NCBI GenBank assembly: GCA_020741775.1 | Contig: DYYG01000003.1 | Coordinates: 1-64,000, forward strand | Direction of reading: 5' to 3' | Source of the DNA: Methylorubrum populi | GTDB lineage: Bacteria; Pseudomonadota; Alphaproteobacteria; Rhizobiales; Beijerinckiaceae | Length of the DNA stretch: 64,000 nucleotides | Shown: piece after piece, positions 1 to 11,929 of the stretch | How positions within the stretch are numbered: the stretch's first letter is position 1 | Layout: each line of letters opens with the position of its first letter | The notes under the pieces: generated by a model | What the model was told of the DNA's origin: nothing | What the model saw: the letters and a program-made list of their open reading frames with translations, nothing else | The model's database searches: none | Position numbers and translations under genes: made by a program

Positions 1-93
1 GTCCAGCGAGGGCTGGTCGTTGGTGTAGGAATGGATCGTGGTCATGAAGCCACGCTCGATCCCGACCGCCTCGTTCAGCACCTTCGCCACCAG

Positions 94-684
<591 letters not shown>

Positions 685-703
685 CGCCCTAGCTTCTCCG
701 CCG

Positions 704-737
704 GGGAGGCGGCGGGCGAAACCGCCCGCCGCCTCCC
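704..737 (+). terminator. GC hairpin after gap
   Basis: A perfect 15-base stem (704-718 with 723-737) and a four-base loop (aaac) lie 20 bases after the gap stop codon. No T-run follows. It could be a weak terminator, a pause site, or an mRNA-stabilising hairpin between gap and the downstream genes. Confidence 0.5.
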
Positions 738-874
738 GCGTGCCTCACCGGAAGACCCATGCCGCTTCCACCTTCTCCGAAGGGAAGCCGCGCGGCGGAT
801 CTCCGGCGAGCGACACGCAAAGCCTTCGAGATCCCAGGCGAGGGCTCCTCGCCGAAGCCAAGGTGCGATACGCG

Positions 875-1384
875 ATGACCGAAGCCTCGCCGACCAAGCC
901 TTCCGGGACCGAGTTCATTCCCGCGACCCCGGCTCCCACGCCGCCTTCCGCCGCGAAGCCGGCCGTCGCCCCGTCTCAGCCGAGCGTCGGCCGGGCCGAG
1001 TTGCCGTCCTCCGGTCCGGTGAGTCACGCCGACCAGCTCGCCCGCATCGAGGACAAGACGGCGCGCATCGAGGACAAATACGCCCGCTCCGAGGCCCTGC
1101 TCTCGCGGGTCGAGGAGAAGGTCGAGTCCGCCTCCACCCGCATGAACGAGGCCGCCCGCCAGGCCGATCTCTCCTCCCTGCGCAGCGAGGTGCGCGGCCT
1201 GTCCGACCGGGTCAGCCGCCTGCCCGGCACGGGAGCCCTGGTGCTCACCGCCCTGATCACCGCCGTGCTCACGGTTGCCCTGATGGTCGCGGTGCAGCGG
1301 CTGAACCTCGACCGGATGCTGCCGCACAGCGTCGGCGGCCAGACCCAGACCACGCCTTCGACGCCTCCGGCCTCCAACCCTTAA
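875..1384 (+). CDS. Coiled-coil protein with one C-terminal membrane segment, function unknown
   Basis: This 169-residue protein lies between gap and pgk. It starts with a Pro/Ala-rich low-complexity stretch of about 50 residues. A heptad-like charged region follows (about 55-115), in which RIEDK/YARSE-type units repeat and a coiled coil is likely. A hydrophobic segment rich in Leu, Thr, Ala and Val (about 118-140) should be a single membrane helix, followed by a short Thr/Pro-rich tail. The ATG at 875 is preferred. The frame stays open upstream to 740, but those residues look like translated spacer. I know no family for it. Its position suggests co-transcription with the glycolytic genes, not an enzymatic role. 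Confidence 0.7.
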   Translation: MTEASPTKPSGTEFIPATPAPTPPSAAKPAVAPSQPSVGRAELPSSGPVSHADQLARIEDKTARIEDKYARSEALLSRVEEKVESASTRMNEAARQADLSSLRSEVRGLSDRVSRLPGTGALVLTALITAVLTVALMVAVQRLNLDRMLPHSVGGQTQTTPSTPPASNP

Positions 1385-1402
1385 GAAGAACCAGAAGCGC
1401 CC

Positions 1403-2605
1403 ATGACGGATTTCCGCACCCTCGACGATGCCGGCCCGCTCGCGGGCAAGCGCGTGCTGCTGCGCGTCGATCTCAACGTGCCGATGGAGGGGGGGCGCGT
1501 CACCGATGCGACCCGCATCGAGCGCGTGGTGCCGACGATCCGCGAGATCGCCGATCAGGGGGGCCGGGTGATCCTGCTGGCGCATTTCGGCCGGCCGAAG
1601 GGGAAGCCCGACCCGAAGGACTCGCTGAAGCCGATCCTGCCGACTCTCTCCGAGAAGCTGGGACGGCCCGTCGCCTTCGGTGAGGATTGCGTTGGCGAGG
1701 CCGCCGCCTCCGCCGTCGCGGGTTTGAAGGACGGCGAGGTGCTGCTTCTCGAGAACACCCGCTATCACGCGGGCGAGGAGAAGAACGATCCGGATTTCAC
1801 CAAGGCGCTGGCGGCGAACGGCGATCTCTACGTCAACGAAGCCTTCTCCGCTGCCCACCGCGCGCATGCCTCGACCGAGGGCCTCGCCCGCTTGTTGCCG
1901 GCCTATGCCGGGCGCTTGATGCAGGCGGAACTCGATGCCCTGACCAAGGGGCTCGAGAACCCGGCCCGGCCGGTGATCGCCATCGTCGGCGGCGCCAAGG
2001 TCTCGACCAAGATCGACCTTCTCGAAAACCTCGTCGCCAAGGTCGACATGCTGGTGATCGGCGGCGGCATGGCCAACACCTTCCTGCACGCGCAAGGCAA
2101 GGATATCGGCAAGTCGCTGTGCGAGAAGGATCTCGCCGAGACCGCGACCCGGATCCTGGCCGCGGCCAAGGAGAAGAACTGCACCATCATCCTGCCGGTC
2201 GACGCCCTGGTCGCACGCGAGTTCAAGGCGAATGCCGAGAACGAGACCGTGACCGTCGAGGCCGTGCCTTCCGATGCCATGATCCTCGATGTCGGCGCCG
2301 CCTCCATGGCGACGATCGACGGGGCCATCGACGAGGCCCGCACCCTGGTCTGGAACGGTCCGCTCGGCGCCTTCGAGCTGACCCCCTTCGACACCGGCAC
2401 CGTGGCGGTGGCGCAGCACGCCGCCCGGCGCACCAAGGCCGGTCAGCTCGTGAGCGTGGCCGGTGGCGGCGATACGGTGGCGGCCCTCAATCATGCGGGC
2501 GTGGCCGAGGACTTCTCCTACGTCTCCACCGCCGGCGGCGCCTTCCTCGAATGGCTCGAAGGCAAGGAGCTGCCCGGCGTCGAGGCGCTGCGGGCTAAGG
2601 GCTGA
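1403..2605 (+). CDS. pgk: Phosphoglycerate kinase
   Basis: A 400-residue cytosolic enzyme that interconverts 1,3-bisphosphoglycerate plus ADP with 3-phosphoglycerate plus ATP. The N-terminal substrate-binding sequence RVDLNVP is at about residues 21-27, followed by HFGRPKG at about 61-67. The hinge and nucleotide-binding region shows [18 protein letters not shown] and the late GGGDTVAAL motif. The length is normal for the family. The ATG at 1403 fits the usual N-terminus and follows the upstream small gene by 18 bases, which suggests one transcript. Downstream comes fba, as in many alphaproteobacterial cbb/glycolytic clusters. Confidence 0.98.
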   Translation: MTDFRTLDDAGPLAGKRVLLRVDLNVPMEGGRVTDATRIERVVPTIREIADQGGRVILLAHFGRPKGKPDPKDSLKPILPTLSEKLGRPVAFGEDCVGEAAASAVAGLKDGEVLLLENTRYHAGEEKNDPDFTKALAANGDLYVNEAFSAAHRAHASTEGLARLLPAYAGRLMQAELDALTKGLENPARPVIAIVGGAKVSTKIDLLENLVAKVDMLVIGGGMANTFLHAQGKDIGKSLCEKDLAETATRILAAAKEKNCTIILPVDALVAREFKANAENETVTVEAVPSDAMILDVGAASMATIDGAIDEARTLVWNGPLGAFELTPFDTGTVAVAQHAARRTKAGQLVSVAGGGDTVAALNHAGVAEDFSYVSTAGGAFLEWLEGKELPGVEALRAKG

Positions 2606-2618
2606 CGACGGCCGTCGA

Positions 2619-2641
2619 CCCCTCCCTCAGCCGGGGAGGGG
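2619..2641 (+). terminator. Hairpin between pgk and fba
   Basis: An 8-base perfect stem (2619-2626 with 2634-2641) and a 7-base loop begin 13 bases after the pgk stop. There is no T-run. It may be a pause or processing hairpin. The fba gene follows after a spacer of 167 bases, which leaves room for its own promoter. Confidence 0.35.
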
Positions 2642-2772
2642 AATCGGCGTGAACGGCGCCCTGCGCCGGAGTTTTTAACGGAGCGGCGCGGGCTCGCGGC
2701 GCGGCGCCACCTATATTGGCCTCAGCACGGGACGGGCCCGGTTGAGGCCCCATCGCACGAGGTATCGAACTC

Positions 2773-3840
2773 ATGGCACGCATCACCCTCCGGCAGCTCC
2801 TCGACCATGCCGCCGAGTACGGCTACGGCGTGCCCGCGTTCAACCTGAACAACATGGAGCAGGGCCTCGCCATCATGGCGGCGGCCGATGCCACCGACTC
2901 CCCTGTCATCCTCCAGGCCAGCCGCGGCGCCCGCGCCTATGCCAATGACGTGGTGCTGGCCAAGCTGATCGACGGTCTCGTCGAGATCTACCCGCACATT
3001 CCGGTGTGCATGCATCTCGACCACGGCAACAACGAAGCCACCTGCGCCACGGCGATCCAGTACGGCTTCACCTCGGTGATGATGGACGGCTCGCTGAAGG
3101 CCGACGGCAAGACCCCGGCCGACTACAATTACAATGTCGAGATCACCCGCAACGTCACCAAGATGGCCCACTGGGCCGGTGTCTCGGTGGAGGGTGAGCT
3201 CGGCGTGCTCGGTTCGCTGGAGAGCGGCCAGGGCGAGGCCGAGGACGGCCACGGCGCAGAGGGTGTCCTCTCCCACGACCAGCTCCTGACCGACCCGGAC
3301 GAGGCGGTGAAGTTCGTGCGCGAGACCAAGGTCGACGCGCTGGCGGTGGCCATGGGCACCAGCCACGGCGCCTACAAGTTCACCAAGCAGCCCGACGGCG
3401 ACGTGCTCGCCATGAACGTGATCGAGGAGATCCACCGCCGCCTGCCGACGACCCACCTCGTCATGCACGGCTCTTCCTCGGTGCCGCAGGATCTTCAGGA
3501 CATCATCAACCAGTATGGCGGCCAGATGAAGCCGACCTGGGGCGTGCCGGTCGAGGAGATTCAGCGCGGCATCAAGCACGGCGTGCGCAAGATCAACATC
3601 GACACCGACAACCGCATGGCGATGACCGGCCAGATCCGGAAGGTGCTCTCCGAGAACCCGGCCGAGTTCGACCCGCGCAAGTATCTGAAGCCCGCCATGG
3701 AGGCGATGACCAAGCTGTGCAAGCAGCGCTTCGAGGAGTTCGGCACCGCCGGGAACGGCTCCAAGATCCGCCCGATCTCGGTGGCCGACATGGCCAAGCG
3801 CTATGCCAGCGGCGCGCTCGACCCGAAGATCGACGCCTGA
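2773..3840 (+). CDS. fba: Class II fructose-1,6-bisphosphate aldolase
   Basis: A 355-residue zinc-dependent aldolase that makes or cleaves fructose-1,6-bisphosphate. This long form, called CbbA or FbaA in alphaproteobacteria, can also act on sedoheptulose bisphosphate. Metal and substrate motifs are visible: HLDHGNN at about residues 79-85, the VEGELG segment, [11 protein letters not shown], the second metal-ligand region [10 protein letters not shown], and KINIDTDNR near the C-terminus. The ATG at 2773 gives the family N-terminus ([19 protein letters not shown]). It sits between pgk and the ThiE-like gene, and spacing suggests an operon with the two downstream genes. Confidence 0.97.
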   Translation: MARITLRQLLDHAAEYGYGVPAFNLNNMEQGLAIMAAADATDSPVILQASRGARAYANDVVLAKLIDGLVEIYPHIPVCMHLDHGNNEATCATAIQYGFTSVMMDGSLKADGKTPADYNYNVEITRNVTKMAHWAGVSVEGELGVLGSLESGQGEAEDGHGAEGVLSHDQLLTDPDEAVKFVRETKVDALAVAMGTSHGAYKFTKQPDGDVLAMNVIEEIHRRLPTTHLVMHGSSSVPQDLQDIINQYGGQMKPTWGVPVEEIQRGIKHGVRKINIDTDNRMAMTGQIRKVLSENPAEFDPRKYLKPAMEAMTKLCKQRFEEFGTAGNGSKIRPISVADMAKRYASGALDPKIDA

Positions 3841-3854
3841 GGCGACGCGTAGCC

Positions 3855-4523
3855 ATGGCCGAGACAGAGTCGGCGGCGCCACGGCCCCGCCTCGCCCTTC
3901 TTTCTCCCTACGGTCTCGGTGCGACCGAGGCCGACGCAACGGCGGCGGCGCTCGATGCGGCCTGCGCCGCCGGTGACGTGGCGGCGGTGATCCTGCGGCT
4001 CGCCACGGCCGACGAGCGCAGCCTCATCGGCTTGGTCAAGCGGCTGGCGCCTCCGGCCCAGGAGCGCGGCGCGGCGGTGCTCGTCGCCGTTCCGGGTTTT
4101 AGCGGAGATCTGGTCTCCGTCGCCGCCCGGGGCGGTGCCGATGGGGTCCATCTCGACCGGGCGGACGAGGCCACGCTGCACGATCTGCGCGGGCGCCTGC
4201 GTGACGGGCGCATCCTCGGGGCGGGCGGCGTGCTCGGCTCGCGGGATGCGGCGATGGTCGCGGGCGAGACCGGTGTCGATTACCTGATGTTCGGTGGCCT
4301 CTTCCCTGACGGTGCCGCGCCGGATGCGGAGGACGTCCGGGCGCGCGCGGCGTGGTGGGCGGATATCTTCGAGACACCCTGCATCGCCGTGGCGGCCTCG
4401 GCCGACGAGGTCGGCCCCCTCGCCGCGACGGGCGCCGAATTCATTGGGCTCGAAAGCGGCCTATGGCTCTCCGGCCCCGATGGGGTGCGGGCGGCCCAGG
4501 CGCAGCTCGATACGATCCGATGA
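3855..4523 (+). CDS. Thiamine-phosphate synthase (ThiE)-like protein
   Basis: A 222-residue TIM-barrel protein of the thiamine-phosphate synthase family. Family signatures are GADGVHL (about residues 94-100), then GAGGVLGSRDAA, and VDYLMFGGLF. True ThiE joins hydroxymethylpyrimidine pyrophosphate to thiazole phosphate in the cytosol. Here the phosphate-binding parts look divergent and there is no thiamine operon nearby, so the substrate is uncertain. The start at 3855 lies 15 bases after the fba stop and avoids a long overlap. The stop overlaps the next gene's start (ATGA at 4520-4523), which indicates translational coupling with the SEL1-repeat protein. Confidence 0.8.
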   Translation: MAETESAAPRPRLALLSPYGLGATEADATAAALDAACAAGDVAAVILRLATADERSLIGLVKRLAPPAQERGAAVLVAVPGFSGDLVSVAARGGADGVHLDRADEATLHDLRGRLRDGRILGAGGVLGSRDAAMVAGETGVDYLMFGGLFPDGAAPDAEDVRARAAWWADIFETPCIAVAASADEVGPLAATGAEFIGLESGLWLSGPDGVRAAQAQLDTIR

Positions 4524-5608
4524 CAGCGCCTGTTGGTGGCGCGCGGGGAAAGCCGCGCTCCTTCGCGGAGCGCGTGTCCCTCGGCGCGTTGAGCGTCCTG
4601 GTCCTTTTCGTCGCGAGCACCGTGTCACTGCGCGCCGCCCCGAAGGCTCCCGCGCTCACGGCTCCCGCAGCGCCGGCATCACCCACGCCGGAGCGCCTCG
4701 ATCTCAAGCGCGAACTGCCCTCGCCCTATTCGGCCAAGGCCGATACGGGCCGGCCTGCGGTCGACGGTCCGAACACGGACGCGGCCTATGGGGCCTATCA
4801 GCGCGGGCGTTACGTCACCGCCTTCCGCGAGGCGACCAAGCGCATCGAGGCGAATCCGAAGGACGCCGCGGCGATGACGCTGCTCGGGGAGCTCTACAAC
4901 CAGGGCCTCGGGGTCAAGCAGGATCCGAAGCGCGCCCTCGAATGGTACCGGCTCGCGGCGGCGCAGAACGACGCCCACGCCATGGCTTCCCTCGGGCTGA
5001 TGGCGATGGATGGGCGCGGCCAGCCCAAGGACGAGAAGGCCGGCCGGTCCTGGCTCGAACAGGCGGCGCGCAAGGGCGAGCCGACCGCCAGCTACAATTT
5101 CGGTCTGATGCAGCTTGCCACCGGCAAGCCGGAGGATCTGACGGCGGCGGTCGCGAATTTCCGGAAGGGGGCGGAGGCCGAGATTCCCGCCGCGCAATAC
5201 GCGCTCGGCGTGCTCTATCTCCAGGGCAAGGGTGTCGCGCGCGACACGACCCAGGCCGCGCAATGGTTCCGCCGCGCTGCCGATAACGGCGATCTCGGCG
5301 CCGAGGTCGAGTTCGCGATCCGGCTGTTCAACGGCGACGGCGTCGCCAAGGACGAGACCCGCGCCGCCCGCTACTTCCTGCACGCGGCGCAGCGCGGCAA
5401 TGCCATCGCCCAGAACCGCATCGCCAAGCTCTACGTCGCCGGCCGGGGCGTGCCCAAGAACCTCGTCGAGGCGGCGGGCTGGAATCTCGCCGCCGCGGCG
5501 CAGGGCCGCTTGGATGAATCGCTCGATCAGGCCACGGCCGGGCTCAAGCCGGAGGAGCGCAAGCGCGCCGAGGCCCTCGCGGCGGAGCGGGCGAGTCTCT
5601 CCCAGTAG
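4520..5608 (+). CDS. SEL1-repeat (TPR-like) protein with N-terminal membrane anchor or signal
   Basis: A 362-residue protein. A positively charged N-terminus and a hydrophobic helix (about residues 19-36) suggest a signal anchor or uncleaved signal, then a Pro/Ala-rich spacer. From about residue 90 there are at least six SEL1-type repeats, recognisable by Gx(G/N)VxxDxxxAxxWYRxAAxxGxxxAxxxLG-like spacing (for example near residues 130, 165, 235 and 305). Such repeats form a helical scaffold for protein binding, usually at the envelope. The start at 4520 is fixed by the ATGA overlap with the ThiE-like gene. The frame is open further upstream inside that gene, which I treat as a shadow. Confidence 0.88.
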   Translation: MTAPVGGARGKPRSFAERVSLGALSVLVLFVASTVSLRAAPKAPALTAPAAPASPTPERLDLKRELPSPYSAKADTGRPAVDGPNTDAAYGAYQRGRYVTAFREATKRIEANPKDAAAMTLLGELYNQGLGVKQDPKRALEWYRLAAAQNDAHAMASLGLMAMDGRGQPKDEKAGRSWLEQAARKGEPTASYNFGLMQLATGKPEDLTAAVANFRKGAEAEIPAAQYALGVLYLQGKGVARDTTQAAQWFRRAADNGDLGAEVEFAIRLFNGDGVAKDETRAARYFLHAAQRGNAIAQNRIAKLYVAGRGVPKNLVEAAGWNLAAAAQGRLDESLDQATAGLKPEERKRAEALAAERASLSQ

Positions 5609-5684
5609 CGGCCCTCTCCGTTACTCCAGGACGTGACTGTCGCCGCGCGGCAGGCTTCCGTACAACGGTGTGACAGGAGCCCGA

Positions 5685-7088
5685 ATGACAGCCAGCCTTC
5701 TTCGCCGCAAACCCCTGCATGTGGAGCGCGGCGGAGAGCGGCGGCTGGCCCGGACCCTCGGCTGGCCGCATCTCATCGCTTTGGGGGTCGGCGCCATCGT
5801 CGGCACCGGCATCCTGACGCTCATCGGTGTGGGCGCTGGCAAGGCCGGACCGGCCGTCATCCTGTCCTTCGCCATTGCCGGCACGATCTGCGCCTGCGCG
5901 GCGCTGGCCTATGCCGAGATGGCGACCGCGATTCCGGTCTCGGGCAGCGCCTATACCTACAGCTATGTCGTGCTCGGCGAACTTCCGGCCTGGATCGTCG
6001 GCTGGAGCCTGATCCTCGAATATTCCCTGGTGGTGAGCGCGGTGGCGGTCGGCTGGTCCGGCTACGCGGCTCCCTTGCTGGCGGGCTGGCTCGGCGTGCC
6101 GATGGCGCTGATGCAGGGGCCGGAGGCCGGCGGAATCGTCAATCTTCCGGCGATCGGCATCATCGTCCTCGTGGCCGGGCTGCTGCTGCGCGGCACGCGG
6201 GAGAGCGCCACGCTCAACGCCGTTCTGGTGTTGGTGAAGATCGCGGCGCTGATCATGTTCGTGGCCTGTGCCCTGCCGGCCTTCGACCCGGCCCATCTCG
6301 AACCGTTCAGCCCGTTCGGCTTTTCCAAGAGCGTGCAGGCCGATGGGGTCGAGCGCGGCATCATGGCGGCGGCGGCCATCATCTTCTTCGCCTTCTACGG
6401 ATTTGACGCCATCGCCACCGCCGCCGAGGAGACGCGCAATCCCGGGCGCGACCTGACCATCGGCATCGTCGGATCGATGGTCGCCTGCGTTCTGATCTAT
6501 GTCGCGGTCGCCGTCGCCGCGGTGGGGGCCGTGGCCTATAGCCAGTTCGCGGACAGCCCCGAGCCCCTGGCGCTGATCCTGCGCGAACTCGGCCGGCCGC
6601 GCGTCGCGCAATATCTCGCGGCTTCGGCCGTGATCGCCCTGCCGACGGTGATCCTCGCCTTCTTCTACGGACAGAGCCGCATCTTCTTCACCATGGCCCG
6701 CGACGGCATGTTGCCGGAGCGGTTGGCCCGGGTGTCGTCTCGAGGCACGCCGGTTCGGATCACGCTGTTCACCGCGGCCATCGTCATCGTGCTCGCCGGG
6801 TTCATTCCCTTGAGCCAGCTCGCCGCACTGGCGAATGCGGGGACGCTGGCCGCCTTCATCGCCGTCGCGGCCTGCATGCTGGTGATGCGGGCCCGCGCCC
6901 CGGACGCCGCCCGCACGTTCCGTGCCCCAGCGCCTTGGCTGATCGGCCCGGTCACGATCCTGGGCTGCGGCTACCTGTTCTTCAGCCTCCCATCGCAGAC
7001 CCAATCCTGGTTTGTCATCTGGAACGCCCTCGGGGTGGCATTCTACCTCCTCTATGGCCGACAGCGCGCCGTCATCGCCGAAAGCTAG
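5685..7088 (+). CDS. APC-superfamily amino-acid permease
   Basis: A 467-residue inner-membrane secondary transporter of the amino acid-polyamine-organocation superfamily, about 12 hydrophobic helices. The first helix carries the family glycine motif (GAIVGTGIL, about residues 36-44). A later loop shows FYGFDAIATAAEETRNPGRDL, typical of the cationic amino-acid transporter branch (YfnA/CAT-like), and the ARDGMLP motif appears near residue 340. The ATG at 5685 is chosen over GTG 5670 because AGGAG at 5675-5679 is spaced correctly for it. The substrate is probably a cationic or neutral amino acid and cannot be fixed from sequence. Neighbours do not form an obvious operon with it. Confidence 0.92.
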   Translation: MTASLLRRKPLHVERGGERRLARTLGWPHLIALGVGAIVGTGILTLIGVGAGKAGPAVILSFAIAGTICACAALAYAEMATAIPVSGSAYTYSYVVLGELPAWIVGWSLILEYSLVVSAVAVGWSGYAAPLLAGWLGVPMALMQGPEAGGIVNLPAIGIIVLVAGLLLRGTRESATLNAVLVLVKIAALIMFVACALPAFDPAHLEPFSPFGFSKSVQADGVERGIMAAAAIIFFAFYGFDAIATAAEETRNPGRDLTIGIVGSMVACVLIYVAVAVAAVGAVAYSQFADSPEPLALILRELGRPRVAQYLAASAVIALPTVILAFFYGQSRIFFTMARDGMLPERLARVSSRGTPVRITLFTAAIVIVLAGFIPLSQLAALANAGTLAAFIAVAACMLVMRARAPDAARTFRAPAPWLIGPVTILGCGYLFFSLPSQTQSWFVIWNALGVAFYLLYGRQRAVIAES

Positions 7089-7256
7089 GACGCTGCGCCG
7101 GCATGAAAGCGGAGCCGGACGAACCGACCCCGTGCCGCGACGGGCTCTGCGGCCCAACCTTCATCTATGGGGCGATGAAGCGAGCTTCTGCTATTGATGG
7201 CTGGCAGGGCAGTGACGATCTTCCTTCGAGTGCAGGCTGCTCGAAAGGTTTCGGCC

Positions 7257-7484
7257 ATGAACATACGAATCGCCTTGTCCGTTCTTGCCGTGATGGTCGC
7301 GAGCCCCGCCCTGGCGCAGGGCTTCGAGGCAGGTTCGCCGGCGCGGGCACCGGCCCCGACGCTCCAGGGCCAGAAGGCCTGGGATTTTCTCGCGCCGGCG
7401 CCTGCCCGGAATGCAGGGGAGGGGATCGTCACGGAGGCGGCCGCGGCGCGGGCGCGCGAGGCCGGCCCGCGTCCGGCGAAGTAG
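7257..7484 (+). CDS. Small exported protein, function unknown
   Basis: A 75-residue protein with a clear Sec-type signal: two basic residues, a hydrophobic core (IALSVLAVMVA) and a signal-peptidase I site SPALA-Q after about residue 20. The mature part, about 55 residues, is rich in Ala, Pro and Arg with no cysteine and no recognisable domain. The start at 7257 places the signal at the very N-terminus; upstream in-frame starts would bury it. The gene converges with nnrD, 36 bases apart. I do not recognise it. Confidence 0.65.
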   Translation: MNIRIALSVLAVMVASPALAQGFEAGSPARAPAPTLQGQKAWDFLAPAPARNAGEGIVTEAAAARAREAGPRPAK

Positions 7485-7520
7485 CCGTCTTGCATCCGCT
7501 CTGATCGCTGGGACCGACCG

Positions 7521-9568
<2,048 letters not shown>

Positions 9569-9638
9569 TCCGGGCGGCCCCGGAGAAGGGTGTCGGGCTG
9601 GCCCGCTTCGTGAAGGGCCAGCGCCGTCCGCGCTCCGA

Positions 9639-9746
9639 GGGCATCGTCCCGAAAGGTGTTCACGGCTTTCGGACGCAGACGATGCCAAAAGCCAGAAACC
9701 CAGCGGATCGCCCCAGATTCGGTCTTCAGGGCGATCTGCTGGGAGC
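9639..9746. repeat. REP-like palindromic element between glnB and glsA
   Basis: Two imperfect palindromes lie in tandem in the 197-base spacer. The first pairs gcatcgtcccgaaag (from about 9641) with ctttcggacgcagacgatgc (ending about 9684). The second is a 14-base stem, 9699-9712 with 9730-9743, with one mismatch and a 17-base loop. Such intergenic palindromes resemble the repeated extragenic elements of Methylobacterium, but no second copy is obvious in this window. Confidence 0.55.
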
Positions 9747-9765
9747 GCCCTAGCCGAGCGACGCC

Positions 9766-10695
9766 GTGCCCGATCTCGATACCATCGTCAGAGACATCGC
9801 CGAGGAGATGCGGGCGCGGCCCGACCGGGGCGAGGTGGCGCGCTACATCCCCGAACTGGCCGGCGTCGATCCGCAGGCTTTCGGCTTGGTGGTGATCGAT
9901 GGCGACGGCCGGGCCGCCGTGGGGGGCGATGCCGACATCCCCTTCTCGATCCAGAGCATTTCCAAGGTCTTCACCCTGACCCTGGCCCTCGGCATGGTCG
10001 GCGACCGGCTCTGGCGCCGGGTCGGCCGCGAGCCCTCGGGCAGCCCGTTCAACTCCATCGTCCAGCTGGAGCGCGAGAACGGCATCCCGCGCAACCCCTT
10101 CATCAATGCGGGCGCCATCGCCGTCACCGACGTGATCCTGTCGGGTCACCAGCCGCGTGAGGCGCTGGGCGAGATTCTGCGCTTCATGCAGTTCCTGGCG
10201 CAGGACAACGGCATCGCCATCGACGAGAAGGTGGCGGCATCCGAGAAGCGCACCGGCTTCCGCAACGCCGCGCTCGCCAATTACATGCGCTCGTTCGGGG
10301 TAATCGAGAATCCGGTCGATTACACGCTCGGCGTCTATTTCCACCATTGCGCCATCGCGATGAGCTGCCGCCAACTCGCCACCGCGGGGCTCTACCTGGC
10401 CTATTCCGGGCTCCACCCGCTGGCCGGGCATTCGGTGATCTCGGCCGAGCGGGCACGGCGGATCAACGCCATCATGCTCACCTGCGGCCATTACGACGGC
10501 TCGGGCGATTTCGCCTACCGGGTCGGCCTGCCGGGCAAGAGCGGCGTCGGCGGCGGCATTCTGGCCGTCGCGCCGGGCAAGGCTTCGATCTGTGTCTGGT
10601 CGCCGGGGTTGGATGCGGCGGGCAATTCTCATCTCGGGCGCATCGCCCTGGAGATGCTGGTGAAACGCACCGGCTGGTCGATTTTCGGAGTGTGA
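9766..10695 (+). CDS. glsA: Glutaminase A
   Basis: A 309-residue serine-type glutaminase that hydrolyses L-glutamine to glutamate and ammonia in the cytosol. The beta-lactamase-like fold is marked by [11 protein letters not shown] (about residues 63-73) with the nucleophile serine and lysine of the S-x-x-K motif, the FNSIVQLE segment, NPFINAGAI, and the late [12 protein letters not shown]. Length is normal for the family. The start at 9766 is GTG, giving [11 protein letters not shown]. The gene follows glnB on the same strand, putting a glutamine-degrading enzyme beside the PII sensor and two glutamine synthetases. The stop is followed by a spacer and a terminator serving the convergent glnII. 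Confidence 0.96.
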   Translation: MPDLDTIVRDIAEEMRARPDRGEVARYIPELAGVDPQAFGLVVIDGDGRAAVGGDADIPFSIQSISKVFTLTLALGMVGDRLWRRVGREPSGSPFNSIVQLERENGIPRNPFINAGAIAVTDVILSGHQPREALGEILRFMQFLAQDNGIAIDEKVAASEKRTGFRNAALANYMRSFGVIENPVDYTLGVYFHHCAIAMSCRQLATAGLYLAYSGLHPLAGHSVISAERARRINAIMLTCGHYDGSGDFAYRVGLPGKSGVGGGILAVAPGKASICVWSPGLDAAGNSHLGRIALEMLVKRTGWSIFGV

Positions 10696-10816
10696 GGCGC
10701 CGGCCTCCCCCGGTCTCCCGTCTTCACCCTCGGCCTGAGGGCCGCGCGCACGGCCGCCTCAGCACAAGGGCGATGGGAATTGGCCGGCAAGTGAGCTCAA
10801 ACAAATGCGCTCGAAC

Positions 10817-10850
10817 AAAAACCGCCCCCGTCTTTCGACGGGGGCGGCTT
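10817..10850 (-). terminator. Rho-independent terminator of glnII
   Basis: An 11-base perfect GC-rich stem (10822-10832 with 10837-10847) has a four-base loop. Read on the minus strand it is followed by a run of five T, right after the glnII stop at 10883. This is a textbook intrinsic terminator for glnII. On the plus strand it may also weakly stop glsA transcripts. Confidence 0.88.
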
Positions 10851-10882
10851 GTTTCGAGTCTCGATCGTCGGCCTCGAGAGCC

Positions 10883-11929
10883 TTACGCGACGGCCTTCTG
10901 CGCGGCTTCGCTCGGGAGCGGAACCTCGGAGATCGTCTTCAGGACCTGCGAGGCGATCTGGTAGGGGTCGCCCATGGAGTTCGGGCGGCGGTCCTCAAGG
11001 TAGCCCTTGTAGCCGTTATTGACGAAGGAGTGGGGCACGCGCACCGAGGCGCCGCGATCGGCCACGCCGTAGGAGAACTTGTTCCACGGCGCCGTCTCGT
11101 GCTTGCCGGTCAGGCGCATGTGGTTGTCGGGGCCATAGACGGCCATGTGGTCTTCGAGGTTGCGCTCGAAGGCCGCCATCATCGCCTCGAAATAGTCCTT
11201 GCCACCGGTCTCGCGCATGAACGTCGTCGAGAAGTTGCAGTGCATGCCCGAGCCGTTCCAGTCGGTGTCGCCGAGCGGCTTGCAATGGTACTCGATGTCG
11301 ATCTCGTAGCTCTCGCACAGGCGCTGGAGCAGGTAGCGGGCCATCCACATCTCGTCGGCGGCCTTCTTGGAGCCCTTGCCGAAGATCTGGAATTCCCACT
11401 GGCCCTTGGCCACCTCGGCGTTGATGCCCTCGTGGTTGATGCCGGCGGCGAGGCAGAGGTCGAGATGCTCCTCGACGATCTTGCGCGCCACGGGGCCGAC
11501 ATTCGAGGCGCCGACGCCGCAATAATACGGGCCCTGCGGGGCGGGGTAGCCGGTCTCGGGGAAGCCGAGCGGACGGCCGTTCTTATAGAGGAAGTATTCC
11601 TGCTCGAAGCCGAACCAGGCGCCGGCATCGTCGAGGATGGTGGCGCGCTTGTTGGACGGGTGCGGGGTCTTGCCGTCCGGCATCATCACTTCGCACAGCA
11701 CGAGCACGCCGTTGGTGCGGGCCGGATCGGGGAAGTGGCGCACGGGCTTCAGCACGCAATCGGAGGAGGAGCCCTCGGCCTGCTGCGTCGAGCTGCCGTC
11801 GAAGCCCCAAAGCGGGAGCTGCTCGAAGGTCGGGAAGCTATCGTACTCCTTGATCTGCGTCTTGCCGCGCAGGTTCGGAGTCGGGGTGTAACCGTCGAGC
11901 CAAATGTACTCGAGCTTAAACTTGGTCAT
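10883..11929 (-). CDS. glnII: Glutamine synthetase type II (eukaryotic-like)
   Basis: A 348-residue glutamine synthetase of the short GSII class found in rhizobia, related bacteria and eukaryotes; it makes glutamine from glutamate, ammonia and ATP. The N-terminus carries YIWLDG, then WGFDGSSTQQAEG (substrate loop), AWFGFEQEYF (metal-binding glutamates), NFSTTFMRETGG, and the late DRGASVRVPHSF. It lacks the adenylylation loop of type I enzymes, so control is expected at transcription. The start at 11929 fixes the family N-terminus MTKFKLEY; the frame remains open upstream but is non-homologous. Divergent from glnA across 665 bases, with a sigma-54-like promoter about 200 bases upstream. Confidence 0.96.
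   Translation of the reverse strand: MTKFKLEYIWLDGYTPTPNLRGKTQIKEYDSFPTFEQLPLWGFDGSSTQQAEGSSSDCVLKPVRHFPDPARTNGVLVLCEVMMPDGKTPHPSNKRATILDDAGAWFGFEQEYFLYKNGRPLGFPETGYPAPQGPYYCGVGASNVGPVARKIVEEHLDLCLAAGINHEGINAEVAKGQWEFQIFGKGSKKAADEMWMARYLLQRLCESYEIDIEYHCKPLGDTDWNGSGMHCNFSTTFMRETGGKDYFEAMMAAFERNLEDHMAVYGPDNHMRLTGKHETAPWNKFSYGVADRGASVRVPHSFVNNGYKGYLEDRRPNSMGDPYQIASQVLKTISEVPLPSEAAQKAVA

Noticed and set aside
689..2494. Minus-strand frame opposite the small gene and pgk
   Set aside because: Antisense shadow of pgk; no recognisable family.
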